Assembly (NCBI GenBank): GCA_964405265.1
Contig: CAYONC010000018.1
Span: 1 to 26,584 of the forward strand
Reading direction: 5' to 3'
Length of the DNA: 26,584 nt
Source of the DNA: Eshraghiella sp964405265
GTDB taxonomy: Bacteria; Bacillota; Clostridia; Lachnospirales; Lachnospiraceae
Part shown: in pieces, positions 17,285-24,807 of the stretch
Position numbering within the stretch: the stretch's first letter is position 1
How the letters are laid out: every line of letters starts with the position of its first letter
Made by a program: the position numbers and the translations under genes
The notes under the pieces: model-generated
What the model was told of the DNA's origin: nothing
What the model saw: only the letters and a program-made list of their open reading frames with translations
Databases searched by the model: none

Positions 17285-19219
17285 ATGAAAGAAAATGAAA
17301 ACAAGATGGCAACAGCACCAATGAACAGGCTGTTTTGGAAAATGGGACTTCCCATGATTGTATCAATGGTTCTTCAGGCATTATACAATGTAATTGACAG
17401 TATTTTTGTTGCCAACATGGGCGAAAAGGGTGCAATGGCAAATCAGGCACTGACATACGCATTTCCCGTACAGATAATGATTATCGCAATCGGTGTCGGA
17501 ACAGGTGTGGGCATCAATACACTTTTATCAAAAAAACTCGGTGAAAATGACAGTGAGAATGTCAGCCGTGTTGCCGGAAACGGCATTTTTTTGAGCGTAT
17601 GCATGTATCTGGCATTCCTTATATTCGGTCTGTTCGGTTCCGAATGGTTCGTAAAACTTTTTACTGATGATGCAGAAATTGCAAAAATGGGAATTTCCTA
17701 TCTTAAAATATGCACCTGTCTGTCATTCGGTTCAATCGGATATACCGTATATGAAAGATTTTTACAGGCAACCGGCAGAACCATGCTGTCTACAATAGCA
17801 CAGATTTCCGGTGCCGTGACAAATATCATACTGGACTATATATTTATTTTTCCTCTTGACCTCGGTGTCGAAGGTGCTGCCTGGGCTACGGTTGCAGGAC
17901 AGTTTGTATCCCTGTTTACTGCAATGTTTTTCCATTATTCAAAGAATACAGAAATTGACGGCAGAATAAAATACATAAAGCCTTCTTTCAGTATTATTAA
18001 GGATATCTACGGAATAGGCATATCTGCTGCCATTATGCAGGCTCTTCTTGCTGTCATGATGTCAGGCATGAATGCCATTCTCGGCCTTGCAGATGCCAAC
18101 CAGACTGTTTTAATAGGGTCCTTCGGCATATATTACAAAATTCAGCAAATCGCACTGTTTTCTGCATTTGGTCTGTCCAACACCATTATTTCCATTTTAT
18201 CGTTTAATTACGGTATGAAGGATAAAGGCCGGATTAATGACTGTATCAGATATGGAATAAAGGACACTGCCATCGTTACGTTATCTTTAGGCATTATGTT
18301 TGAAATATTTGCTCATCCGTTATCCGGATTATTCGGTCTTTCAGGCAGTTCTACAAAAGAAATCATTGACGTCTGTACAACTGCACTCCGTATATCTGCA
18401 ATCGGTTTTGTGTTTATGGGCGTCTCGGTTGCGATACAGGGTATTCTGCAGTCCGTCGGATATGCCGTAAGACCTTTGCTTATTTCCCTGTTGAGGCTGG
18501 TTATATTTGTATTTCCTACTGCCTATCTGTTTACACTGACTGACAATGTCCTTAATACCGTATGGTGGACGTTCCCAATCGCGGAAATTTTTACAATGCT
18601 GATATCGGTATTTATACTGAAAAAATCTTATAAAGAAAGAATAAATGTTCCGGTTATAACTCCGGCTTCCGATAATCTGATAATTTCAATATCCAGAGAA
18701 CACGGAACCAACGGAAAGGAAATTGGGCGGTTAATTTCAAAGGCTTTATGTATTCCTTTTTATGATAAAGAGGAAATTAAGGATTTTGCCGTAAGAAATA
18801 ATTTGTATAAAGGCGATTACAGCTCTGATGAATTGTACGATAATTACTTATCCCTGGATGCCAAAAGGGATGCCATAATCAGTCAGGCTGAGGTTATCAA
18901 AAAAATTGCTGAAAAGGGAAGTGCTTTATTTGTAGGAAGAGCTGCCGATTATATTTTAAAAGACAGCTCACGTCTTATTAAAATATTCATATATGCACCG
19001 ACAGAGTACAGAATAAAAAATATAATAAACAATTATAATGACAACGAAAAAACTGCCTTAAAACATATTGCAGCCTCAGACAAGGCCCGAAAAGATTACT
19101 ATGGCATTATAGCAAACCGCGAATGGGGAAAACGCAGTAATTACGACTTGTGCATAGATTCATCCATCGGCAACGAAAATGTGGTTAAAACCATATGTTC
19201 ATACATTCAGAACCGGTAA
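17285..19219 (+). CDS. MATE-family efflux transporter fused to a cytidylate-kinase-like domain
   Basis: A 644-residue fusion. Residues 1-450 are a MATE exporter of the MepA branch, with about 12 helices, an N-terminal MNRLFWKMGLPMIVSMV and a second half beginning near 240; such proteins expel cationic drugs or small cations using Na+ or H+. Residues 464-644 match the cytidylate-kinase-like (Cytidylate_kin2) family: ISISREHGTNGKEIGR as the altered P-loop, PFYDKEEI, GSALFVGRAADYIL, and KIFIYAP with a following Arg. The kinase part would be cytoplasmic. The reading frame is continuous with a linker near 445-463, so the fusion is encoded in a single uninterrupted frame. AAGGAG lies about 9 bases before the ATG. 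The leader hairpin suggests control by premature termination. The kinase substrate and its link to export are unknown. Confidence 0.9.
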   Translation: MKENENKMATAPMNRLFWKMGLPMIVSMVLQALYNVIDSIFVANMGEKGAMANQALTYAFPVQIMIIAIGVGTGVGINTLLSKKLGENDSENVSRVAGNGIFLSVCMYLAFLIFGLFGSEWFVKLFTDDAEIAKMGISYLKICTCLSFGSIGYTVYERFLQATGRTMLSTIAQISGAVTNIILDYIFIFPLDLGVEGAAWATVAGQFVSLFTAMFFHYSKNTEIDGRIKYIKPSFSIIKDIYGIGISAAIMQALLAVMMSGMNAILGLADANQTVLIGSFGIYYKIQQIALFSAFGLSNTIISILSFNYGMKDKGRINDCIRYGIKDTAIVTLSLGIMFEIFAHPLSGLFGLSGSSTKEIIDVCTTALRISAIGFVFMGVSVAIQGILQSVGYAVRPLLISLLRLVIFVFPTAYLFTLTDNVLNTVWWTFPIAEIFTMLISVFILKKSYKERINVPVITPASDNLIISISREHGTNGKEIGRLISKALCIPFYDKEEIKDFAVRNNLYKGDYSSDELYDNYLSLDAKRDAIISQAEVIKKIAEKGSALFVGRAADYILKDSSRLIKIFIYAPTEYRIKNIINNYNDNEKTALKHIAASDKARKDYYGIIANREWGKRSNYDLCIDSSIGNENVVKTICSYIQNR

Positions 19220-19223
19220 TGAA

Positions 19224-19252
19224 AAGGTCTCCCTTGATAAAAGGGAGACCTT
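19224..19252. terminator. Bidirectional terminator between MATE-kinase and RNase III genes
   Basis: AAGGTCTCCCTT (19224-19235) and AAGGGAGACCTT (19241-19252) form a perfect 12-base-pair stem with loop GATAA between two convergent genes. T-rich sequence flanks the right side, and a short T-run follows on the - strand. Confidence 0.88.
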
Positions 19253-19255
19253 ATA

Positions 19256-20329
19256 TTATTTCAAAACGTGCTTAAGCAGCTCATATGCCGCCGTTTTTTT
19301 TGCTTCTTTCTTGGTTAAATCCTCACCAGAAAAAAATTTCTTAAATTCTTCAATATAACACAGACATTTCCATGTTCTGTTTCCTTCTTTATCATATTTT
19401 TCCTTGAATTCATACTTCGGAATTGAAAAATATCCGCGTCTTGCAAGAATTTCCAGCTGACTGATTGCATCACTTCTGTTAGGATTATCCAATTCATTTC
19501 TTATTGCCGTCAGGAGATTATTTTTCTCCAGATATTCATATGCCATCCGGCATACATTTCTTCTTGCTTCTGCCTTAGTCCGTCCGAAGCCTCTGAACAC
19601 AGGCAGCTCATCCGTCAGTTTTAAACGACAGTGATATTCCGTTTCCGTCTGAAGAGGGTCATCCGGTTTCAGGTCCTGACTTTCTCCTATAAACGGAACA
19701 TACCATGTAATCCGGTATCCTGCTTTCTCATATTCATACATCGGAATCCGTTCTTTTTTATCCGCTATCCATTTCTGTATAAGCAGCACATAATTATCTC
19801 CGTCATAACCTTCAAGGATACTGTCAGGCTCAAGCATAATCTCCACAGAGTTTATTATTGTTTCCATATCCCAACCGCAGTCAAGCGCCACTGCTCCAAG
19901 TATTGCTTCAAAGAGGTCTTCCCGCACTGAGCTTCCTTCATTGGCATTCTGCTGGATATCCCCTTTCCCCATAATAAGATAATCCGCAAATCCTAATGCA
20001 TCAATCCGTTCTGCAAGAGTCTGTTTTTTTACCAGCTGCCGTTTAATTTCAGTCAGCTCGAACTCTGTTTTCATACAGACATATTCATTATGACTGCCGG
20101 ATTTTCTGTATTCTTCATGGTCACCTTCCATGTAACCGTACTTTTCAGCAAGTATTCTGACAACTGCAAGTTCGAGAACCCTGTCTCCGATAAATTCGAG
20201 AACTTCATTATTCTCTCCACCGTTTTCATGCGAGTAGGACCTTCGGATAAATGCCTGTCTCAACAGATCCCGATTTCTAAATTCATATCCTATCTGGTTC
20301 TGTATAAAGTTATAGTCCTTCATTTCCAT
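19256..20329 (-). CDS. RNase III paralogue with two dsRNA-binding-like regions
   Basis: A 357-residue double-strand-specific endoribonuclease, well above the usual 220-250 residues. The catalytic domain (about 1-165) has the signature NEVLEFIGDRVLEL with E45 and D49, and the second acidic pair D138 and E141 in REDLFEA, so all four metal ligands of RNase III are kept. Two dsRBD-like regions follow: about 178-270 (with FRGFGRTKAEARRNVCRMAY) and about 287-357 (with GEDLTKKEAKKTAAYELL). The first contains an unusual insert near 205-235. The main bacterial rnc normally lies near acpP-smc-ftsY, so this is probably an additional copy. It lies 26 bases after the 5'-nucleotidase gene and is probably co-transcribed. 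Start: first of two nearby ATGs, with AAGGA 12 bases upstream. Confidence 0.85.
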   Translation of the reverse strand: MEMKDYNFIQNQIGYEFRNRDLLRQAFIRRSYSHENGGENNEVLEFIGDRVLELAVVRILAEKYGYMEGDHEEYRKSGSHNEYVCMKTEFELTEIKRQLVKKQTLAERIDALGFADYLIMGKGDIQQNANEGSSVREDLFEAILGAVALDCGWDMETIINSVEIMLEPDSILEGYDGDNYVLLIQKWIADKKERIPMYEYEKAGYRITWYVPFIGESQDLKPDDPLQTETEYHCRLKLTDELPVFRGFGRTKAEARRNVCRMAYEYLEKNNLLTAIRNELDNPNRSDAISQLEILARRGYFSIPKYEFKEKYDKEGNRTWKCLCYIEEFKKFFSGEDLTKKEAKKTAAYELLKHVLK

Positions 20330-20355
20330 AATAATCTTAATTCCTTCTTCTGTTA

Positions 20356-22017
20356 TTATTCAATGATTATTCTGCCTTCTGTTGATGAATATTTTTCTGA
20401 CAGGCTTCCGTTAAGTTCTTCCGTGATATATGTAATAAGCATCTGGTAATCTGACATTCCTTCATCTATGATAAATTCATTATCATTAAAAAATGTCGCT
20501 CCCGAACCGCTTTCTTTGAGTATATAACTGTGACTCGCAAGTGTATATTCCCTGTTCAGGTCAAGAGGTTCATATTCTCCTTCAGAGTTGAGAACCATTA
20601 TATCTTTAACACGGCGTTCTCCCGATACTTCCGTAAAAAGTCCGTTTTTATCAAATACCACTGATGATTCCACTGACGTGTCTATTGTATATTTGAGTCC
20701 CGACACACTTAAGAAGCTGCCGTTTTCTCCTGCTGCCAGACCATCCTCTGAAACAGCCTTTACCGTTGAGACTGCTCCTATTTCCAATATGTCTGCGATT
20801 TCGCTTCCTGTTACTTTTGCGGAACATAATGTATTTCCAAACGGATGGACAGCTATTATGTCAGCATACGTGATGTCCCCTTCCGGAAGATCCGCACGTA
20901 TTCCTCCGCCATTAACTATTCCTATGTCCGCTCCGGCAACAGTTCTATACGCATCCGCACAAAAGTTCCCTATTGCCGTTTCCCTGTTTCTTACCAGACG
21001 TATTCCTTCTTCATTGGTTGTCTTCAGGGAAATGTCACTGTGTGCTACCGTTTTATTCATTTCCTCTTCATATTCAGATTTTATGTTATTAATGTAATCG
21101 GCTATTTTCTGTTCTTTATACTCGTAAAAATCCACAAGTCCTGTTGATATACTGCCGTCAGCCGTTATAATCAGCTGTCCGATGTTTTTCAAACCTGTTC
21201 CCGTAGATGATACCAGTATGTCTTCTCCGTTTTCATCTTTGAGAACCCTGCATGATACGGTACTGTGTGAGTGTCCGTCAAGTATCACGTCCGCACCATG
21301 TATGTTCTCCGCAAGCTCCGTTGAAGTATATGGGGATGATTCTTCTCCGTCTCCGAGATGTGTCAGCAGGATAATATAGTCAGCTCCTTCTTTTTCACAT
21401 TCGTCTATATATTTCTGAACGGAATCATACAGTTCTTCTCCTGTTCCGCCTGCAAAATCATATACAAATTCTCCATTTTCCATAAAATAAGCCGGTGTGG
21501 ATTTTGTAATGCTTTCCGGTGTAGATACCCCGATATATGCTATTTCCGTATTTCCGTATTTTACTATTTCGTATGGTTTAACTTCTTTAAGGGAATTTTC
21601 GTCTTTTCCCGTATATGTCACGTTACAGCAGAGATACTGTGCTTCAGCTTCCGTTATCAGCTCGGACAGCCTGCTCATTCCGTAATCAAATTCATGATTA
21701 CCCAAAATTGCAAAATCATATCCTGCTTCATTCATTATATCAACTATGTATCCGCCTTCAGATACAACTCCTATATAGTCACCCTGCACCGCGTCTCCGC
21801 AGTCAACCAGTGTTACATACGGCGTCTGCTTCATGACTTTTTCTTTATATGACACAAGCCCTGCATATCCTATTCCGCTGTCTATACTGCAATGCACATC
21901 ATTTGTATACAGTATTACTATATCCTTTCCGTTTTTTTCCTCAGTTTTTCCGCAGCCTGTCAGTAGTGCGGTTACCATAATTATGGCAGATATGACTGCT
22001 GTTATTCTTTTCTTCAT
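20356..22017 (-). CDS. Lipoprotein 5'-nucleotidase / UDP-sugar hydrolase family metallophosphatase
   Basis: A 553-residue surface enzyme expected to strip phosphate from extracellular nucleotides. An N-terminal signal peptide ends in the lipobox LLTGC (Cys at 22). The calcineurin-like metal domain has YTNDVHC, DCGDAVQGD, LGNHEFDYG, LLTHLGDG and LDGHSHS in the canonical order. The C-terminal 5_nucleotid_C domain starts near 320 and has VNGGGIRADLPEGDI and FGNTL. Length is normal for UshA/YfkN-like single units. GGAGG lies 9 bases before the chosen ATG at 22017; the frame is open 10 codons further upstream but without a better start. First gene of a two-gene unit with the RNase III paralogue. 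Confidence 0.94.
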   Translation of the reverse strand: MKKRITAVISAIIMVTALLTGCGKTEEKNGKDIVILYTNDVHCSIDSGIGYAGLVSYKEKVMKQTPYVTLVDCGDAVQGDYIGVVSEGGYIVDIMNEAGYDFAILGNHEFDYGMSRLSELITEAEAQYLCCNVTYTGKDENSLKEVKPYEIVKYGNTEIAYIGVSTPESITKSTPAYFMENGEFVYDFAGGTGEELYDSVQKYIDECEKEGADYIILLTHLGDGEESSPYTSTELAENIHGADVILDGHSHSTVSCRVLKDENGEDILVSSTGTGLKNIGQLIITADGSISTGLVDFYEYKEQKIADYINNIKSEYEEEMNKTVAHSDISLKTTNEEGIRLVRNRETAIGNFCADAYRTVAGADIGIVNGGGIRADLPEGDITYADIIAVHPFGNTLCSAKVTGSEIADILEIGAVSTVKAVSEDGLAAGENGSFLSVSGLKYTIDTSVESSVVFDKNGLFTEVSGERRVKDIMVLNSEGEYEPLDLNREYTLASHSYILKESGSGATFFNDNEFIIDEGMSDYQMLITYITEELNGSLSEKYSSTEGRIIIE

Positions 22018-22060
22018 AATTGTTATCCTCCATAAAAAATCCGTCAATGTCTACCTTGTG

Positions 22061-22069
22061 ATTATATCA
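22061..22069 (-). promoter_or_regulatory. Extended -10 promoter of the nucleotidase unit
   Basis: On the - strand TGATATAAT gives a perfect TATAAT (22061-22066) with an extended TGn element. The -35 position is T-rich and weak. It lies 44 bases upstream of the nucleotidase start. Confidence 0.65.
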
Positions 22070-22086
22070 CAGGATAAAAATAAAAT

Positions 22087-22115
22087 AAACACATACGTGG
22101 GGTGGGTATGTGTTT
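22087..22115 (-). terminator. Terminator at the trailer end of the CRISPR array
   Basis: AAACACATAC and GTATGTGTTT (22087-22096 and 22106-22115) form a 10-base-pair stem with a 9-base loop. Reading the - strand, it is followed by a T-rich stretch. It would end the crRNA precursor just before the nucleotidase promoter. Confidence 0.75.
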
Positions 22116-22121
22116 TAGATT

Positions 22122-22469
22122 ATATGCAGCGTCGAAAATTTAAATAGGTTATTAAGCTTAAAAGAAATTGCCGGGAAATTAGTATCTGCTACAGTAGAAA
22201 TTCATATGGGTTATTAAACTTATATATCATTGCATTCATATACTCATATCTACTACAGTAGAAATTCATATGGGTTATTAAACTATTAAATATACTGGCT
22301 CCTGCCAAAATCTACTACAGTAGAAATTCATATGGGTTATTAAACTTCTCTCTATTTTTGTGGTTATGAAAATCTACTACAGTAGAAATTCATATGGGTT
22401 ATTAAACAGACGTATGCGTATGAGTTAGGTGTTATCTACTACAGTAGAAATTCATATGGGTTATTAAAC
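22122..22469 (-). CRISPR. Type V-A (Cas12a) CRISPR array, five repeats plus one decayed repeat
   Basis: Full 36-base repeats lie at 22184-22219, 22248-22283, 22310-22345, 22372-22407 and 22434-22469; spacers are 28, 26, 26 and 26 bases. On the - strand each repeat begins GTTTAATAACCCATATG and ends AATTTCTACTGTAGTAGAT, the direct-repeat handle of Cas12a (stem TCTAC/GTAGA, loop TGTA). The repeat at 22184 has one change, and 22122-22157 matches the repeat at about 23 of 36 positions, separated by a 26-base spacer-like stretch. Decay at the low-coordinate end marks the old end, so the leader is at high coordinates, next to cas2. No cas12a gene is in the window. Confidence 0.97.
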
Positions 22470-22601
22470 CCTTGCATTGTTACTATTGCACAAATTTGCC
22501 TTGGTTTTTTTGCCACAGCACTACATTATTCACATTTTTTTAAGTTTAATAACCCTTATTTCTTTTAACTTTACAACAAAAGACCGAGGTTTGCAACCAA
22601 T
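22470..22601 (-). promoter_or_regulatory. CRISPR leader with an inverted repeat fragment
   Basis: The AT-rich stretch between cas2 and the newest repeat is the expected leader. Bases 22544-22555 on the + strand read GTTTAATAACCC, identical to the first 12 bases of the crRNA-sense repeat but on the opposite strand, followed by a weaker match (TTAT..TTCTTTT). In the array transcript this segment could pair with the 5' part of the first repeat. I see no convincing promoter. Confidence 0.6.
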
Positions 22602-22874
22602 TTAGCATATTATTATGTTTTCATCTTCATTTTTTGCATATCCATATTTTATAATTTTACATGATGCACTTAATCTAAAAATATACACGCTGTCACTTTG
22701 TGAAAATCTCTTAGAGAACCTGTTCTCAATCTCGCTCGCAACAATATTTAAAACCCTCTCGCTGTTTTCAATTTTGAAAACAGAATACTGAATCCTGTAT
22801 CCAAATTTCAAAAGGAAATGTGAAAATTTATTTCTCAATTTATCATCGGATATATCATAACTGACAATTAACAT
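22602..22874 (-). CDS. cas2: CRISPR-associated Cas2
   Basis: A 90-residue ferredoxin-fold protein that joins Cas1 in the spacer-integration complex. The family start MLIVSYDISDDKLRNKF is clear, with the conserved Asp after SY; the rest follows the Cas2 pattern (LLKFGYRIQYSVFKIE). I start at ATG 22874, with GGAG 8 bases upstream; a GTG at 22883 is also in frame. It overlaps the end of cas1 by 20 bases. It lies directly before the array, as in type V-A loci. The gene looks intact even though its partner cas1 is truncated. Confidence 0.93.
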   Translation of the reverse strand: MLIVSYDISDDKLRNKFSHFLLKFGYRIQYSVFKIENSERVLNIVASEIENRFSKRFSQSDSVYIFRLSASCKIIKYGYAKNEDENIIIC

Positions 22875-23571
22875 TATCCACACTCCATTCTGGGAAATTC
22901 AGTTCAAGATTTCCTCGCATAAAGCATCTGTAAAAATCACGTATATAAAGATAAATTTCATTTTTATGTTCTATAATCGATGACAGAAAAATTCTTCCAT
23001 ATTCTGATGATTTTTTATATTTTAAAATCCATTTTCCATCATATATTTCAAAATCCTTTTCCTTGAACTGACCGAGGTTTATTCCCTTTTTTACTTGTTT
23101 ATCAATTATTACTCTGAAAGGTTCAACCATATCGCATGTCAAAGACTTCCGCATATAAAACTGCCTATGCAGAATCCCATTATATCTGTCAAAACCAAAC
23201 ATTGAAAGCAATGCATCAACGTATGAAAAAAGTATTGTATATCCAATATCAAGCAGTGCATTAGGCATATCAAATTTTACTCTTGGCTTTCTTCCTTTCC
23301 ATACCACATTATCAAAATAATTTTTAAAATATATTTTAGAAGCACTTCCTTCAATACCCATTATGCTTTGAATATTGTTACATTCATCAATCTTTGAAAT
23401 ATATCCGTCAAGGCATATAAGTGCATTTTTCAAATCATCATTCTTTCCTCTTATCGTAGAAAGCATATACCTCTGATTATGAATTTTATTTTTTATAAGT
23501 GATTTCCCGGCACCAATTCCCTCGTAAAGGTATTGTTTCTTTCTAAGAAGTGTGTTTCCCTCTGCAAACAC
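22855..23571 (-). pseudogene. cas1: Cas1 lacking its N-terminal domain
   Basis: The 238-codon frame matches the C-terminal catalytic domain of Cas1, the integrase of CRISPR adaptation. The metal residues are present: E74 in GIEGSASK, H135 in GILHRQFY and D147/E150 in SLTCDMVEPFR (numbered from the GTG at 23571). Full Cas1 proteins are about 320-340 residues; the N-terminal beta-domain, about 90 residues, is missing. The frame enters at FAEGNTLLRKKQY, which in intact Cas1 lies at the end of that domain. A stop lies six codons upstream of the GTG and there is no ribosome site. The 5' side runs straight into a truncated ABC transporter gene. Spacer acquisition by this protein is therefore doubtful. 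Confidence 0.88.
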
Positions 23572-24118
23572 ACTTATTGTAATGTATTAACACGACAGGA
23601 ACGACAAGTAAAACAAACAGCAGCACTAACCACATGGAAACTTTTAAGTACACAGTGCAAAGTCCTAAAAGAGATAAAACCACCTGTGCTATCGTTACAA
23701 ATTTAAAATAAACATTTTTTACCTTCTGGTATGGTTCTTCCGAAACCCTCTTTATTAAATTTTTTACTTCTGGTTCTTCAAAATACTGATAATGTATCTT
23801 TCTGAATTTATGAAGAAGAACTGGTTCATAATGATTCGTTAATGTCTGCTCACATTTCACTTCTAACAAACTTGCAATACATACAAAAACTGCAGAGCCA
23901 ATCTGTATTCCACCAAGTATCATTGCACTTACCATAATCGGTTTTACGCCACTTTCTTTTGTTGCATAATTCATCATTTTGTCTATTAGAACTTGTGTAT
24001 ATTGCACATTCAGGGTTGCAAACAGACTGCTTAAGGCTATTAGTATTACATTACCGAACACTATGCTTCTTGCATATTTCCACATTATTCCATATAGTTT
24101 TTTTATATTATTCAACAT
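23543..24118 (-). pseudogene. ABC exporter membrane domain, truncated at the cas1 junction
   Basis: A 191-codon frame that encodes only the first part of an ABC exporter transmembrane domain: helices near 15-40, 60-90, 135-155 and 160-180, and the coupling region HKFRKIHYQYFEEPEVKNLI typical of peptide or lantibiotic exporters. The sequence is exporter-like up to about HYNK; the last nine codons are out-of-frame cas1 sequence. The rest of the membrane domain and the whole ATPase domain (about 380 residues) are absent. The start ATG overlaps a tiny upstream ORF. With the three small genes before it, it may be what is left of a peptide secretion operon. Confidence 0.85.
23548..23575. repeat. 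Inverted repeat at the ABC/cas1 junction
   Basis: AAGTGTGTTT (23548-23557) and AAACACACTT (23566-23575) are perfect 10-base inverted copies around an 8-base centre, exactly where the ABC permease homology ends and the cas1 homology begins. It has no T-run on either side, so it is not a clear terminator; it may mark the breakpoint of the rearrangement. Confidence 0.7.
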
Positions 24119-24204
24119 AGTTTTACATTTTTCCTTTTATCTCTATTAATCTTTTTTGACATTCTACACACTAACCTGTTCCACTTTTTCGCCCAATCGT
24201 ACAT
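24112..24204 (-). CDS. Tiny basic peptide gene coupled to the ABC remnant
   Basis: A 30-residue frame beginning MYDWAKKWNRLVC, rich in Lys and Arg, with two Cys. A very strong GGAGGAGG lies 4 bases upstream, and its stop overlaps the ATG of the ABC gene (ATGTTGA), which argues for real translation and coupling. I do not recognise the family. It could be a leader ORF for the transporter, or a small bacteriocin-like or regulatory peptide. Confidence 0.5.
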   Translation of the reverse strand: MYDWAKKWNRLVCRMSKKINRDKRKNVKLC

Positions 24205-24219
24205 TTTCCTCCTCCTGCT

Positions 24220-24426
24220 TTATTCATAATCATAATACGTTGTTCTGAATTTGGTCTCATCCTTGTACCAATGTAAATTATAATATATCTGCTGCTGGGC
24301 CGCAAATGATATATTAAATGTTTCCACTCCTTCTAGAACGGAACCTTCCAAATCAATTTCATGAAATCCCAAAACATTTTTTGCATATTCAAAAACCTGC
24401 TTATAGAGATATGTTATCACTCCCAT
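24220..24426 (-). CDS. Small unknown protein, 68 residues
   Basis: Begins MGVITYLYKQVFEYAKNV and ends KFRTTYYDYE; no membrane helix, acidic and aromatic-rich. The ATG overlaps the end of the preceding 53-codon gene by 10 bases (ATGGGAGTGA), a coupled-translation arrangement. The same frame is open upstream (a GTG at 24465), so an alternative is that this and the preceding gene are one membrane-anchored protein broken by a frameshift near 24465. I do not recognise a family. Confidence 0.5.
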   Translation of the reverse strand: MGVITYLYKQVFEYAKNVLGFHEIDLEGSVLEGVETFNISFAAQQQIYYNLHWYKDETKFRTTYYDYE

Positions 24427-24578
24427 TTCACTTTGTCTATCTGTAGTGTAATAGGAATACAGCACATCTCCTCTATTCTTTGATCTGCTATAGCAGATAC
24501 TCTCACTACTGAATACAGTATCAAATAACTTCCTGCAATCAGAATTATTACGAGGACTTCAATTAGCACTTTGCTCAT
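24417..24578 (-). CDS. Small single-helix membrane protein, 53 residues
   Basis: Begins MSKVLIEVLVIILIAGSYL: one hydrophobic helix covering about residues 4-26, then a short charged tail. AAAGGAAG lies 8 bases upstream of the ATG. It is the first gene of the small operon that continues into the ABC remnant. No family recognised; it may be the anchor part of a frameshifted longer protein (see the next gene). Confidence 0.5.
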   Translation of the reverse strand: MSKVLIEVLVIILIAGSYLILYSVVRVSAIADQRIEEMCCIPITLQIDKVKWE

Positions 24579-24604
24579 ACAATCTCTTCCTTTCAAAACA
24601 AAAA

Positions 24605-24661
24605 GTAGGACTATATCAGCCAAACGGATTTTCTCCGTGTTAAATGCTAATTTAGTCCTAC
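24605..24661 (-). terminator. Attenuator-like hairpin ahead of the small-gene operon
   Basis: GTAGGACTA (24605-24613) and TAGTCCTAC (24653-24661) pair perfectly, with an inner hairpin ACGGA/TCCGT. On the - strand a run TTTTTGTTTT follows, then the ribosome site of the 53-residue gene. It can stop transcription just before the first ORF. Confidence 0.65.
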
Positions 24662-24807
24662 CTAAATAAAACTATTAAATTGTCACCTCACTTGGGTGCA
24701 CGAACCACACTCAGGTCATGACTCCTGAATTGCTTGTGCTGTGTTTGAATTTCGGTTTGATTTGTCAGCGCTGCCTTATCATATACCGATTTTAGGTATA
24801 AAAAAAT

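Noticed and set aside
19256..20329. RNase III paralogue as a crRNA-processing partner of the array
   Set aside because: Cas12a trims its own crRNA and no tracrRNA is needed; the gene belongs to the nucleotidase unit behind a separate promoter and terminator.
22544..22555. Inverted repeat fragment as a tracrRNA anti-repeat
   Set aside because: Cas12a systems do not use tracrRNA, and the match covers only the part of the repeat removed during crRNA maturation.
24662..24807. T-box or known riboswitch in the noncoding segment
   Set aside because: No T-box sequence (AGGGTGG...ACCGCG) or other riboswitch signature that I recognise; only short local pairings.
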